A stretch of 64,000 nucleotides of DNA. Origin: Astrobacterium formosum (lineage in GTDB: Bacteria > Pseudomonadota > Alphaproteobacteria > Rhizobiales > Xanthobacteraceae). Position numbers and translations under genes: made by a program. The stretch covers positions 62,001-126,000 of the forward strand of contig JAVDCA010000018.1 in the NCBI GenBank assembly GCA_030848545.1, written 5' to 3'. Under the pieces are notes generated by a model. It did not search any database and had not been told where the DNA came from. It worked only from the letters and a program-made list of their open reading frames with translations. Positions within the stretch are counted from its first letter, which is position 1. Every line of letters begins with the position of its first letter. This document shows, in pieces, positions 24,462 to 33,934 of this stretch.

Positions 24462-27068
24462 TCACACCTTCTCGACGAAACTGTCCACCACGCGCTTTTC
24501 GCCGGCCTTGTCGAACTGGATGGTGAGCTTGTTGCCGTCGACCGCGGTCACATTGCCGTTGCCGAATTTGAGGTGAAAGACCCGGTCGCCACGTTTGAAC
24601 GCCGAGGCGGTGCCGGTCGACTTGACGGTCAACTCGCCCTCGATGGTGAGCGGCGCCCGTCGGGTCGGCGGTGAGGAAAAGCGGCCGGAGGCGTGGGCGG
24701 GGCCGCGGCCTTCGCCGGCTTTCCCCCGCGAAGGATGAGGGGGCGCGGCCGGCGACGTGAAGGCGTCGTCATCCGTCTCCTGTGAGAATTCATCGCGGCC
24801 GGCGCGCTTCTGGGCGCGCTGCCAGCCCGGCGTCGAATAGCTCGACCCGAAACTGCCGGCGCGGTCGAAGCGGGATTCGCCGAAGCCGCCATAGCCGCCG
24901 AAGCCGCCTTGCGACTCCGTCACCTCGACGTGGTCCGCCGGCAATTCGTCGATGAAGCGCGACGGTGCCGTCGACGACCACGAGCCGTGGATGCGGCGGT
25001 TGGAGACGAAATAGATCCGTGCGCGCTTCCGCGCCCGCGTCAGCCCCACATGGGCGAGGCGGCGCTCCTCTTCCAGCCCGGCGCGGCCCTGTTCGTCGAG
25101 GGAGCGCTGGTGCGGCAGAAGGCCTTCCTCCCAGCCGGGCAGGAACACGGTGTCGAATTCGAGCCCCTTGGCGGAATGCAGCGTCATCACCGACACTGCC
25201 TCGGCGCCGTCGCCGCGGTCGATGTCCATGACGAGCGAAATGTGTTCGAGGAATCCTTGCAGGTTCTCGAACTCCTCCATGGAACGCACGAGTTCCTTGA
25301 GGTTCTCCAACCGGCCGGCGGCGTCGGCGGAGCGGTCCTTCTGCCACATCTCGGTGTAGCCGCTCTCGTCGAGGACGATCTCGGCGAGTTCGGTGTGGGG
25401 GATATGGTCGCGCTGGACGCGCCAGCGCTCGATATTGGCGACGAAGTCGCGCAATGCCGCGCGCGGCTTGGGTTTGAGTTCATCGGTCAGGATGATTGCC
25501 TGGGTGGCGTCGAACAACGGCGTGCGCGAGGAGCGGGCGTGGTCGTGCAGGATCTTGATGGTGGCATCGCCCAAGCCCCGCTTGGGGACGTTGACGATGC
25601 GCTCGAAGGCGAGGTCGTCGGCGGTCTGGTTGATCAGCCGCAGATAGGCGAGCGCATCGCGGATTTCGGCCCGCTCGTAGAACCGCGGGCCGCCGATGAC
25701 CCGGTAGGGCAGTCCCATGGTGACGAAGCGGTCCTCGAACTCGCGCATCTGGAACGAGGCCCTGACCAGGATTGCCATCTCGTCGAGGGAGTGACCGGCC
25801 CGCTGCAGTGCCTCGATTTCCTCGCCGATGGTGCGCGCCTCCTCCTCCGAATCCCACGCGGCGGTGACGCCGACCTTCTCGCCGTCCTCGCCTTCCGGGC
25901 GCAGCGTCTTGCCGAGCCGGCCTTCGTTGTGGGCGATCAGGAAGGATGCGGCGGCGAGGATGTGGGCGGTGGAGCGGTAGTTGCGCTCCAGCCGGATGAT
26001 CTTGGCGCCCGGGAAGTCGTGGTCGAAGCGCAGGATGTTGTCGACCTCGGCGCCGCGCCAGCCATAGATCGACTGGTCGTCGTCGCCGACGCAGCAGATG
26101 TTCTTGGGCGGCCTTTCCTTGGCCATTCCGGGGCGGCCCGAAGGGCCGAGCCCGGAATCCATAGCCCCCGTGTGTCCGTCTCCGGCACCGGGGGTATGGA
26201 TTCCGGACAGCCGCTGCGCGGCTTCCGGAATGACGGCGGGAGAGGTCATTGCATTCGTGGTCTGCGACAGCAGCCGCAGCCACAGATACTGCGCCACGTT
26301 CGTGTCCTGGTACTCATCGACCAGGACGTACTTGAAGCGGCGCTGGTAGTCGGCGAGCACGTCCGGCTGCTCGCGGAACAGCCGGATGGTCTCGAGCAGG
26401 AGGTCGCCGAAGTCGACGGCGTTCAAGACCTTCAGGCGCGCCTGATAGGCCTCGTACATCGCGATGCCGCGTCCGCCCGCCCAGGCGGCGCCTTCGCCGG
26501 GCGGCACCTTGTCGGGGGTCAGCCCGCGGTTCTTCCAGCCGTCCATGATGCCGGCGAAGACGCGCGCCGGCCAGCGTTTCTCGTCGATGTCCTCGACCGC
26601 GATCAGCTGCTTCAGGAGACGGATTTGGTCGTCGGTGTCCAGGATGGTGAAGTCGCTCTTGAGGCCGACCATCTCGGCATGGCGGCGCAGGATCTTGACG
26701 CCGATGGAGTGGAAGGTTCCGAGCCACGGCATGCCTTCGACCGCCTGGCCCACCATGGTGCCGATGCGGGTGCGCATTTCGCGCGCCGCCTTGTTGGTGA
26801 AGGTGACGGCGAGGATGTCCGAGGGCCGGGCGCGGCCGAGAGAGAGGATATGGGCGATGCGGGTGGTCAGCACGCGGGTCTTGCCGGTGCCGGCGCCGGC
26901 GAGGACCAGGACCGGGCCGTCGAGGGTCTCGACCGCCTCGCGCTGCTCCGGGTTGAGGCCGGCCAGATAGGGGGCGACCGCAGAGGCGCGGGCGCGGGCC
27001 GCAATGCCGCCCGGCGCCGGTACGGGCGCGGCGACGTCGTCGTGGGGAGAGTTGCGGATATCGGCCAT
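24462..27068 (-). CDS. uvrD: UvrD/PcrA-type DNA helicase II with extra in-frame segments
   Basis: The 868-residue SF1A helicase unwinds DNA 3' to 5' in mismatch and nucleotide-excision repair. Motifs in order: LAGAGTGKTR (Walker A), VLVDEYQDTN (II), CVGDDDQSIYGWRGA (III), MTLHSAKGLEFDTVFLPG (V) and RLAHVGLTRARKRA (VI). Between LWLRLLSQ and KNICCVGDDDQ there is an insertion of about 45-50 residues (TTNAMTSPAV ... GMAKERPP) whose DNA is a nested palindromic repeat at 26124-26232. A second low-complexity stretch, APPHPSRGKAGEGRGP, in the C-terminal linker is also repeat-like. ATG 27068 (MADIRN) was preferred to the longer frame. All catalytic motifs are intact, so the protein should work if the inserts form loops. 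Confidence 0.92.
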   Translation of the reverse strand: MADIRNSPHDDVAAPVPAPGGIAARARASAVAPYLAGLNPEQREAVETLDGPVLVLAGAGTGKTRVLTTRIAHILSLGRARPSDILAVTFTNKAAREMRTRIGTMVGQAVEGMPWLGTFHSIGVKILRRHAEMVGLKSDFTILDTDDQIRLLKQLIAVEDIDEKRWPARVFAGIMDGWKNRGLTPDKVPPGEGAAWAGGRGIAMYEAYQARLKVLNAVDFGDLLLETIRLFREQPDVLADYQRRFKYVLVDEYQDTNVAQYLWLRLLSQTTNAMTSPAVIPEAAQRLSGIHTPGAGDGHTGAMDSGLGPSGRPGMAKERPPKNICCVGDDDQSIYGWRGAEVDNILRFDHDFPGAKIIRLERNYRSTAHILAAASFLIAHNEGRLGKTLRPEGEDGEKVGVTAAWDSEEEARTIGEEIEALQRAGHSLDEMAILVRASFQMREFEDRFVTMGLPYRVIGGPRFYERAEIRDALAYLRLINQTADDLAFERIVNVPKRGLGDATIKILHDHARSSRTPLFDATQAIILTDELKPKPRAALRDFVANIERWRVQRDHIPHTELAEIVLDESGYTEMWQKDRSADAAGRLENLKELVRSMEEFENLQGFLEHISLVMDIDRGDGAEAVSVMTLHSAKGLEFDTVFLPGWEEGLLPHQRSLDEQGRAGLEEERRLAHVGLTRARKRARIYFVSNRRIHGSWSSTAPSRFIDELPADHVEVTESQGGFGGYGGFGESRFDRAGSFGSSYSTPGWQRAQKRAGRDEFSQETDDDAFTSPAAPPHPSRGKAGEGRGPAHASGRFSSPPTRRAPLTIEGELTVKSTGTASAFKRGDRVFHLKFGNGNVTAVDGNKLTIQFDKAGEKRVVDSFVEKV
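26124..26232. repeat. Nested palindromic repeat inside the uvrD coding region
   Basis: The element is bounded by CATTCCGG and CCGGAATG and contains an inner inverted repeat, GGAATCCATA and TATGGATTCC, around a CCCCCG/CGGGGG pair. It is translated in frame within uvrD. A similar element with the shared core CCGGGGCGGCCCGA lies between ilvB and ilvN (59988-60098). Confidence 0.75.
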
Positions 27069-27177
27069 CACGGTTCCGGTCTGCCATGCGTTTTGCCACC
27101 GGCGGACCGCAAGGCAAAGCGAATCTGTCCTGCAAAGATGGCACCGCGAGGGGCGCGAGGGGAGGGGGCGACAGCCG

Positions 27178-27259
27178 TCTGCGAGGAGCCGAAGGCGACG
27201 AAGCAATCCAGCTCTTTGCCGTATAGCCCTGGATCGCTTCGCCTTGCGGCTCGCAATGA
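27178..27259. repeat. Palindromic intergenic repeat, GAAGCAATCCAG family, copy 1
   Basis: The left half contains GACGAAGCAATCCAG and the right half CTGGATCGCTTCG and CTCGCAATGACG, forming a long imperfect palindrome upstream of uvrD. A second, better copy is at 60735-60813. This repeat type is familiar from Bradyrhizobium-group genomes. Confidence 0.8.
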
Positions 27260-27279
27260 CGAGGTCGAGAGGGGTTGTC

Positions 27280-27789
27280 TCACCCCTTCGCCGGCATCGT
27301 GATGCGGCGGCCGGCGGCCTCGGGGCGCGGCAGGCGGGAATGGGCGGCCTTCATGTGCATCAGCCGGTGCATGACTTCGGCAGGAAACGGCGCCGTCTTG
27401 CGGGCCGTCATGTCCACATGCAGGACGATATTCTCGGATGTGGCGGCGATGTCGCCGCGGTCGGCGTGGAACAATTGCTCGAAAAAATGCAACCTTTTGG
27501 TGTCGTAATCGATGAGCTGCAGCGTCGCGCGCACCGGATCGCCTTCATGCAGTTCGCGCAGATAGCGCACATGCACTTCCGCCGTGTAGGCCGACAGGTT
27601 GCGCCCGGACACGTAATCGACGCCGATGCCGATCAATTCATAGGCCTCGTCGACACAGCGATCGAACAGGACATTGTGATAGGCCATGTTGAGATGGCCG
27701 TTATGGTCGATCCAGCCCGGTTCCACCCGCATCACCGAGGACACGAAGGGGGCGAAAAACAAGGGTTCGATGTCGACGCGGTCAAGCAT
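27280..27789 (-). CDS. Hot-dog-fold acyl-CoA thioesterase
   Basis: The 169-residue protein has the 4-hydroxybenzoyl-CoA thioesterase-type motif VEPGWIDHNGHLNMAYHNVLFD, where Asp and the following residues form the active site, and later VRYLRELHEGDPVRA. Relatives are found as betainyl-CoA thioesterases or fused to carnitine dehydrogenase. The substrate is unknown. ATG 27789 was preferred over TTG 27807. The gene precedes the repeat that separates it from uvrD, on the same strand. Confidence 0.88.
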   Translation of the reverse strand: MLDRVDIEPLFFAPFVSSVMRVEPGWIDHNGHLNMAYHNVLFDRCVDEAYELIGIGVDYVSGRNLSAYTAEVHVRYLRELHEGDPVRATLQLIDYDTKRLHFFEQLFHADRGDIAATSENIVLHVDMTARKTAPFPAEVMHRLMHMKAAHSRLPRPEAAGRRITMPAKG

Positions 27790-28018
27790 GGGATCGTCCG
27801 AGCTCAACGGCCATGGCGTGGACTATGGGATGAACCATGGGGTCAGAACCATGGGATCATCGAACTATGGCATCTTTTCTGCCGCCGGTCGCGCGGATAT
27901 CAATCACATCATGGCCGGCGGCTCGGCAGTGTCACGGATCGCGAGCTTGCGACATCGTGGCGTATGGCTCAAAGGGTTTGCTGCCCAAGGCGCGCTCAAC
28001 TCACACGGATCAAGCGAA

Positions 28019-29434
28019 ATGTCTTCCCGACCGGCACCCTTCGTCAGGCCCTCCACCGCCGCCATCGCGGCCGCGCTCGCGGCGCTGTCGGCCCGTTTCG
28101 GCAACAAGGTGGTGACGTCCCAGGCGGTGCGGGAGCAGCACGCCAATACCGCGACATGGCTGACCAACGAACCGCCCGACGCGGTGGTGTTCGTGGCCTC
28201 CACCGAAGACGTGCAGGCGGTGGTGAGGATCTGTGCCGAGCATCGTGTCCCGGTGGTTGCCTTCGGGACCGGCAGCTCGCTGGAAGGCCAAGTCAACGCC
28301 CCGTTCGGCGGCGTCTCCATCGACCTTTCCGAAATGAAGGAGGTGGTCGCGGTCCACGCCGAGGATCTCGACTGCGTCGTCCAGCCGGGCGTGACGCGCA
28401 AGCAGCTCAACGACTATCTGCGCGACCAGGGCCTGTTCTTCCCCCTCGACCCCGGCGCCGATGCCTCGCTGGGCGGCATGGTGGCGACCCGGTGTTCCGG
28501 CACCAACGCGGTGCGCTACGGCACCATGAAGGACAACGTCCTCGCCCTCAAAGTGGTGCTCCCCGATGGCGAGGTCATGAATACGGCGCGACGGGCCAAG
28601 AAGTCGTCGGCCGGTTACGACCTTACGCGGCTGTTCGTCGGCTCGGAGGGAACGCTGGGCATCATCACCGAGGTCACCCTCAAGCTGCACGGCATTCCGG
28701 AGGCGATCTCCGGCGGCGTCTGTCCGTTCCCGACCGTCGAGGCGGCCTGCAACGCCACCATCATGACCATCCAGTCGGGTCTGCCGGTCGCCCGCATCGA
28801 GCTCCTCGACGAGATCCAGGTGAAGGCCTCCAACGCCTATTCCAAGCTCACTTTGCCGGAAAGCCCGTGCCTGTTCGTCGAGTTCCACGGCACCGCCGCG
28901 GGCGTCGCCGAACAATCGGAGCGGTTCGGCGAGATCGCGACCGAATTCGGCGGCGGGCCGTTCGAATGGGCGACCAAGGCCGAGGATCGCACCCGGTTGT
29001 GGCAGGCGCGCCATGACGGCTTCTGGGCCGGCTGTGCGCTGCGGCCCGGCACCAAGGCGATCTCGACCGATGTCTGCGTGCCGATCTCCCGGCTGGCCGA
29101 GTGTCTCACCGAGACCCAGCGCGACATTGCCGCCACCGGCGTCACCGCGCCGGTCCTCGGTCATGTGGGCGACGGCAATTTCCACCTCACCCTTCTGGTC
29201 GACCTCACCGATCCGGAGGAGATCGCGCGGGCGAAAGCCTTCTCGGGCCGGCTGGTGGAACGGGCGCTGGCCATGGAGGGAACCTGCACCGGCGAACACG
29301 GCGTCGGCCAGGGTAAGATCAAGTATCTCAAGGCCGAGCATGGCGAGGCGGCGATCGGCGCCATGTGGGCGATCAAGCAGGCGTTCGATCCTCACGGGAT
29401 CATGAATCCCGGGAAAATCCTCCCGCTTTGCTAA
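28019..29434 (+). CDS. FAD-linked oxidase, D-lactate dehydrogenase / GlcD type
   Basis: The 471-residue protein has the PCMH-type FAD-binding domain, VPVVAFGTGSSLEGQVNA and FFPLDPGADASLGGMVATRC, and a C-terminal FAD-oxidase domain with VLGHVGDGNFHLT and the terminal CTGEHGVGQGKIKYL and NPGKILP. This matches bacterial D-lactate (cytochrome) dehydrogenase / GlcD enzymes that oxidise 2-hydroxy acids and pass electrons to the membrane chain or cytochrome c. The substrate (D-lactate, glycolate or other) cannot be told. The in-frame N-terminal extension to 27686 is unlikely to be translated. Confidence 0.92.
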   Translation: MSSRPAPFVRPSTAAIAAALAALSARFGNKVVTSQAVREQHANTATWLTNEPPDAVVFVASTEDVQAVVRICAEHRVPVVAFGTGSSLEGQVNAPFGGVSIDLSEMKEVVAVHAEDLDCVVQPGVTRKQLNDYLRDQGLFFPLDPGADASLGGMVATRCSGTNAVRYGTMKDNVLALKVVLPDGEVMNTARRAKKSSAGYDLTRLFVGSEGTLGIITEVTLKLHGIPEAISGGVCPFPTVEAACNATIMTIQSGLPVARIELLDEIQVKASNAYSKLTLPESPCLFVEFHGTAAGVAEQSERFGEIATEFGGGPFEWATKAEDRTRLWQARHDGFWAGCALRPGTKAISTDVCVPISRLAECLTETQRDIAATGVTAPVLGHVGDGNFHLTLLVDLTDPEEIARAKAFSGRLVERALAMEGTCTGEHGVGQGKIKYLKAEHGEAAIGAMWAIKQAFDPHGIMNPGKILPLC

Positions 29435-29592
29435 GCGGGCGCTGATCGACATACAATCGCCGCGGACGAACCGAATCTGTCGGCTCACGAGGCACGTGCA
29501 GGCGTGCCGGGACTCGCGCCGGCGGTGGCGTTCGAGCCACTGCAGGGGCGGGCCCAAGCCCGCCTCCGGCTTGCGGGCGTGGAGCGCGCAGA

Positions 29593-32500
29593 GTGCAAAC
29601 GACTTTGCTGGGGTTGGCGCTGGCTGCGATCGTTGCCTTGGTGACGGCGCTGGTTGGCCCATTGATGATCGACTGGGCGGCCTGGCGCTCGACCTTCGAG
29701 ACGGAGGCGAGCCGGGTCATCGGCATGCCGGTTCGCATCGCCGGCGAGATCGATGCGCGCCTTCTGCCGGTGCCGTCCCTGACCCTGCGACGTATCGAAG
29801 CCGGGGCGCCGGATTTCGGACCGTCCTTCCGGGTCCGGACCCTCGAGGTCGAGCTCAAGCTCGGGTCCCTGGTGCGCGGCGAGTGGCGTGCGGATGCGCT
29901 GCGGCTCGATGCTCCGGAGGCCGAGATCGGCCTCGACAGGGCCGGGGCCCTCATCCTGCCGTCCCTGACCATGAGCTTCGAGCCGGACCAGCTCGCCATC
30001 GACCGCCTCACCGTCAGCGGCGGCCGCATCACGCTGACCGATGCCGCCAGCGGCGGCCGGCTGGTCATCGAGCGCGCCTCGTTCCGCGGCGAAGCGCGCT
30101 CCCTCATCGGTCCCTTCAAGGGCGATGGCGTGTTGGTTGCAGCCGGGAACGAATACGCCTATCGGGCCTCCGGCAATCGCCTCGGCGACGACGGCGGCAT
30201 GAAACTGCGCGTCAATCTCGATGCACTCGATCGTCCGCTTTCGATCGAGGCCGACGCGACGCTGTGGGCCGGCGAGGCCAAGCCCCGCTACGAAGGTTCG
30301 GTGGTGTTGAGCCGGCCGGCCGGACAGGTGCTGTCCTCCGGCAAGGCGGTCGCCAACGTGCCCTGGCGGGCGAGCGGGCGGGTGCGTGGCACATCCGAAA
30401 CGGCGCTGATCGAGCAGGTCGAGATCCAGTATGGGCCGGACGATCAGGCCATGAAGCTCACCGGCTCCGCCCAGCTCCGCTTCGGCGCCAAGCCGAGCCT
30501 CGACGGCGTCTTGTCGTCGCGTCAGATCGACGGCGACCGCTGGCTGGCGCCCGACGGCGTCCGCCGGCCGCCGGTGGCGCTGGTAGCGGCCATGACCGAG
30601 GCCGTCTCGGCATCGCCGCCGCCTTTGCCGGTCACGCTCGGGATCGGCATCGACAATCTCTCCTTCGGGGGCGCCATGCTGCAGACCGTGCGCGGCGACC
30701 TGCGCGTCGAGGACGGGGCCTGGAACCTGGACAGCCTCGAATTCCGCGCCCCCGGCCTGACCCAGGTGAGGGCGAGCGGCGAGCTCTCGACCGGAGACGG
30801 CGCCGGGTTCCACGGTCCCGTGGCGGTGGAATCCGCCGATCCCCGCGCCCTGGTCGCCTGGCTCGAGGGCCGTGCCGACGCCACCCGCGCCGCTGCCGGC
30901 TCGATGAGCCTGCGCGGCGACGTCACGCTCGGCCGCACGCGGCTTGCCATCGATCGGCTGCAGGCCGAGTTCGACCGCCGCGCCCTCGACGGGCGGTTGT
31001 CCTATGCGTTCGCGGCCGCCAACAGGCCCGCCCGTCTGGAAGCCGATATCCGCGCCGCCGAGTTCGACCTCGATGCGGCGCTCGCTTTCGCCGGCAACGC
31101 TTTTGCGGGTGCCGCTTTCGAACGCCCCGGCGAAGTCGCTCTGGCGCTCGATTTCGGCAAAGCGAGCTATGCGGGCGTCGAGGCGCACGGCGCGAAAGCG
31201 CGGCTGAGCTTCGATGCCGGCGGCCTCGCCATCGAGCGCATGTCCATTGCGGACGTCAACGGCGCCAAGGTGGAGGCGAGCGGCCGCATCGACGACCTCT
31301 CGACCCGGCCGCGCGGCTCGATCACGCTTGCGGTCGAAGCCCAGCGTCTCGACGGAGCCGCCCGCCTTGCGGGCCGGCTCTCGCCGCAGGCCTCGCAGGC
31401 CGTGCAGCAGCTCGCCAGCCGCGCTGCCGCCACTCGCCTCGTCGCCAAGCTCGACATGGGCGCAGCCGCGGCCGGCAGCGGTGCCGTGACCGACGCGCGG
31501 CTCGCGGTCGACGGCGCCATCGGTGCGGTCAAGATCGCGGTCACGGCCGCGGGTCACGGTGACGCGGCGTCGCCACGGCAGGCGACGATCAGTTTCGACG
31601 GGCGACTCGAGTCCAGCGATGGCGGCGCGCTCGCCGCCCTGATCGGAGTAGACCGCCACGCCGGGGTCGACCACCGTCCCGCCCGCCTGACGCTGCGGAC
31701 CGGGGGCAGGCTCGATTCGGCGCTGACGATCGACGCGGCTTTCGCGGGCGCCGGGCTCGACGCCACCGCGGCCGGCAAGCTGGCCTGGACCGACGACGGC
31801 GCCAAGGGAACTCTCGACACCGCCATGGCGGCGGCCGACATCAAGGCCCTGCGGCGGCCGGGCGGGGCGCCGGTCGCCATCGATATCGCGGGTCGGCTGG
31901 ACGTCGACGGCAGCAAGGTGGAGGTCACCGGTCTCAAGGGCGCCGTTGCGGGCAGCGCCGTCGGCGGGCGGCTCACCCTCGCCTTCGGGCGGCCGCTTTC
32001 CGTCGCCGGTGCCATCGACGCCGACAGGGTGGAATTGCCCGCCCTGCTGGGATTGGCACTCGGGCTGCCGGCGCCGGCGAATAACCGCACGGCCGGCTGG
32101 ATGCCGGAGCCGTTCGCGGTCGCGCCTCCGGTGGAGGTGGTCGGTGAGGTTGCCTTTTCGGCCAAGTCCGCAACCCTGACCCCGGCTTTGTCCGCCGCCG
32201 ACGTGCGCGGCCGCCTGGTGCTGGAGCCCGGTTCGGCCCACCTGGAGGCACTCGAAGGCCGCCTCGCGCAGGGTCGGCTCAAGGGCGACGCCCGCATGCA
32301 GATCGGGACCGGCGGCGCCACTTTGCACGCCGACGTGACGCTCACGGACGCCGAACTGAGCCGTCTCGTGTCGACGCCGGGCCGGCCGAACGGGCGCATC
32401 ACCCTGCAACTGCAGGCCGCCGGCAGCGGTCGCAGCCCGGCGGCGCTGGTGGGCGCCCTGCGCGGCGGCGGCACGCTGACGTTCGACGCCCTGCAGGTGC

Positions 32501-33354
32501 CGGGTCTCGACCCCAATGCCATCCCGACCTCGGTCCGGGCGGCCGACCAGGGCGTTTCGATCGACACCATCCGGATCGGCGACGTGGTGGGGGCAGCGCT
32601 CGACCGCGGCGCCCTGTCGGTGCCGTTCATCGGCGGCGGCTTCACCATCGCGGACGGGCGGGCGAGCTTCGGCGAGGTGACCGCCAAGGCGCAGGACACC
32701 AGCCTGTCGGCATCCGGCAATTACGACTTGTCGACCGGAATGCTCGACATGCGCCTGGCACTCGCCGGTGCCGCCCCGGGGGAGGGACCGGCCGACATGA
32801 GGCCGCGGATCGATATCACGCTCAGGGGACCCCTGGAGGCTCCGCGCCGGCAGGTCGACGTCTCGGCCCTGGTGGGCTTTCTGACGCTGCGCACCGTCGA
32901 GCGCGAAGCCAAACGCCTGGAGGCGGCCGAACGCGAGGCCAAACGCCTGCAGGATATTGCGCGTGAGGCCAAACGACGCGACGAATTGGAAGCGGCGCGG
33001 CGAGCCCGCGAACAACAGGCCCGCGAGCAGCAGGTTCGCGAACAGCAGGCCAGGGAGCAGCAGGCCAGGGAGCAACAGGCCAGGGAGCAACAGGCCAGGG
33101 AACAGCAAGCCCGGGAACAGCAAGCTCGCGAACAGCGGGCTCGCGACCAACAGGCCCGGGAACTGGGCACTGGCTCGGTGGCGGTCTCGCCTCAGCGTGG
33201 CAACACATCGACTTCCGGCGGTCCGACCGGCACCGCGCCGGCGTTGCCGCCACCCATCGATATCCTTCCCACACCCACAGATCGTGGGGGCCGGCGGGCG
33301 TCCCCGGCCGCTCCGTCTGCGGGCCCCCCCTCAGCTTCGCCCGAGACGCGCTGA
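29593..33354 (+). CDS. AsmA family protein with pentapeptide-repeat C-terminal tail
   Basis: The 1253-residue protein begins with a single membrane helix, LALAAIVALVTALVGPLMI, then the AsmA-type periplasmic repeating beta-groove region, with the C-terminal AsmA core near residues 850-1090 (SGNYDLSTGMLDMRLALAG). AsmA-like proteins span the envelope and are implicated in phospholipid transport to the outer membrane. After about residue 1100 comes an acidic/basic coiled coil rich in EAKR and then ten AREQQ-type pentapeptides. GTG 29593 follows GGAG by about nine bases. The tail, ending in a Pro/Ser-rich segment, is not part of the usual family and may reach through the periplasm. Confidence 0.9.
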   Translation: MQTTLLGLALAAIVALVTALVGPLMIDWAAWRSTFETEASRVIGMPVRIAGEIDARLLPVPSLTLRRIEAGAPDFGPSFRVRTLEVELKLGSLVRGEWRADALRLDAPEAEIGLDRAGALILPSLTMSFEPDQLAIDRLTVSGGRITLTDAASGGRLVIERASFRGEARSLIGPFKGDGVLVAAGNEYAYRASGNRLGDDGGMKLRVNLDALDRPLSIEADATLWAGEAKPRYEGSVVLSRPAGQVLSSGKAVANVPWRASGRVRGTSETALIEQVEIQYGPDDQAMKLTGSAQLRFGAKPSLDGVLSSRQIDGDRWLAPDGVRRPPVALVAAMTEAVSASPPPLPVTLGIGIDNLSFGGAMLQTVRGDLRVEDGAWNLDSLEFRAPGLTQVRASGELSTGDGAGFHGPVAVESADPRALVAWLEGRADATRAAAGSMSLRGDVTLGRTRLAIDRLQAEFDRRALDGRLSYAFAAANRPARLEADIRAAEFDLDAALAFAGNAFAGAAFERPGEVALALDFGKASYAGVEAHGAKARLSFDAGGLAIERMSIADVNGAKVEASGRIDDLSTRPRGSITLAVEAQRLDGAARLAGRLSPQASQAVQQLASRAAATRLVAKLDMGAAAAGSGAVTDARLAVDGAIGAVKIAVTAAGHGDAASPRQATISFDGRLESSDGGALAALIGVDRHAGVDHRPARLTLRTGGRLDSALTIDAAFAGAGLDATAAGKLAWTDDGAKGTLDTAMAAADIKALRRPGGAPVAIDIAGRLDVDGSKVEVTGLKGAVAGSAVGGRLTLAFGRPLSVAGAIDADRVELPALLGLALGLPAPANNRTAGWMPEPFAVAPPVEVVGEVAFSAKSATLTPALSAADVRGRLVLEPGSAHLEALEGRLAQGRLKGDARMQIGTGGATLHADVTLTDAELSRLVSTPGRPNGRITLQLQAAGSGRSPAALVGALRGGGTLTFDALQVPGLDPNAIPTSVRAADQGVSIDTIRIGDVVGAALDRGALSVPFIGGGFTIADGRASFGEVTAKAQDTSLSASGNYDLSTGMLDMRLALAGAAPGEGPADMRPRIDITLRGPLEAPRRQVDVSALVGFLTLRTVEREAKRLEAAEREAKRLQDIAREAKRRDELEAARRAREQQAREQQVREQQAREQQAREQQAREQQAREQQAREQQAREQRARDQQARELGTGSVAVSPQRGNTSTSGGPTGTAPALPPPIDILPTPTDRGGRRASPAAPSAGPPSASPETR
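33004..33153 (+). repeat. Tandem 15-base repeat encoding (A/V)REQQ pentapeptides
   Basis: About ten units of 15 bases encode AREQQ, with variants VREQQ, AREQR and ARDQQ, near residue 1138 of the AsmA protein. The units differ mainly at third codon positions, so the array has been kept at the protein level rather than being freshly expanded. Confidence 0.9.
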
Positions 33355-33455
33355 GCCTGGATTCACGCAGACGCAGAAGATGCGCCTGCAAAGAAGATGC
33401 GCCCGAACGCGCCGGGCATAAGATTTCGCCCGGTTCGCGCCCGAACGTGGAAAAA

Positions 33456-33749
33456 TCAATCGACCCGCATGGACGCCTGCGGCGGCCGCATGCCGACCGT
33501 CGGTTCACGGACGTCCTTGTCCGCCGGGATGTTCGCCTGGTTGCGATAGTAGTCGAGTACGAACAGGCGAATGGCCGACGACAAGTTGCCGTGGCGCCGT
33601 TCCGAGTCGATGGTGGACACGAGATCCGAGAGGGTCATACCGCGCCCGCCGGCGATTTCCTTCAGCCCCTTCCAGAACGCATCTTCGAGGCTGACGCTCG
33701 TTTTGTGGCCGGCGATGACGATGGAACGTTTGACGACCGGCGATTTCAT
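33456..33749 (-). CDS. Ribbon-helix-helix domain protein
   Basis: The 97-residue protein has an RHH-type core: KRSIVIAGHKTSVSLEDAFWKGLKEIA, with a strand-helix-helix pattern, and a C-terminal SAIRLFVLDYYRNQA helix typical of the RHH_4 family found next to fumC and DUF4169 in Hyphomicrobiales. It overlaps the DUF4169 gene by four bases (stop/start), so they are co-translated. It is probably a DNA-binding regulator of unknown target. Confidence 0.9.
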   Translation of the reverse strand: MKSPVVKRSIVIAGHKTSVSLEDAFWKGLKEIAGGRGMTLSDLVSTIDSERRHGNLSSAIRLFVLDYYRNQANIPADKDVREPTVGMRPPQASMRVD

Positions 33750-33934
33750 GATTCGTCTCCGTTGTCGATCCGATGCTGGTCGAGATCGCGGCGCGCTTTG
33801 TCGCCCCTCGCCTCGGCGAGCTGTCGCTCAGCCTTCGACTGTCCGTGCACGACACGGTTGTCCGCGGCGCGTTGGGCGTCGCGGGCCCGGGCCGTGCGTT
33901 TGCGGACGGTGCGAAGGTTGACGATATCTCCCAT
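33746..33934 (-). CDS. DUF4169 family small protein
   Basis: The 62-residue, strongly basic protein starts MGDIVNLRTVRKRTARA, the DUF4169 family start, and continues as a single Arg/Lys/Glu-rich helix. Function is unknown. Its stop overlaps the start of the ribbon-helix-helix gene. In Hyphomicrobiales this pair normally follows fumC directly; here fumC lies nearly 500 bases upstream, separated by an AT-rich gap. Confidence 0.9.
   Translation of the reverse strand: MGDIVNLRTVRKRTARARDAQRAADNRVVHGQSKAERQLAEARGDKARRDLDQHRIDNGDES

Noticed and set aside
29485..33150. A 1221-residue antisense frame opposite the AsmA gene
   Set aside because: It is an Arg/Gly/His-rich shadow of a GC-rich gene without motifs or a ribosome site.
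33004..33153. CRISPR-like array
   Set aside because: The 15-base tandem unit is within a coding frame with no spacers; it is a protein repeat.
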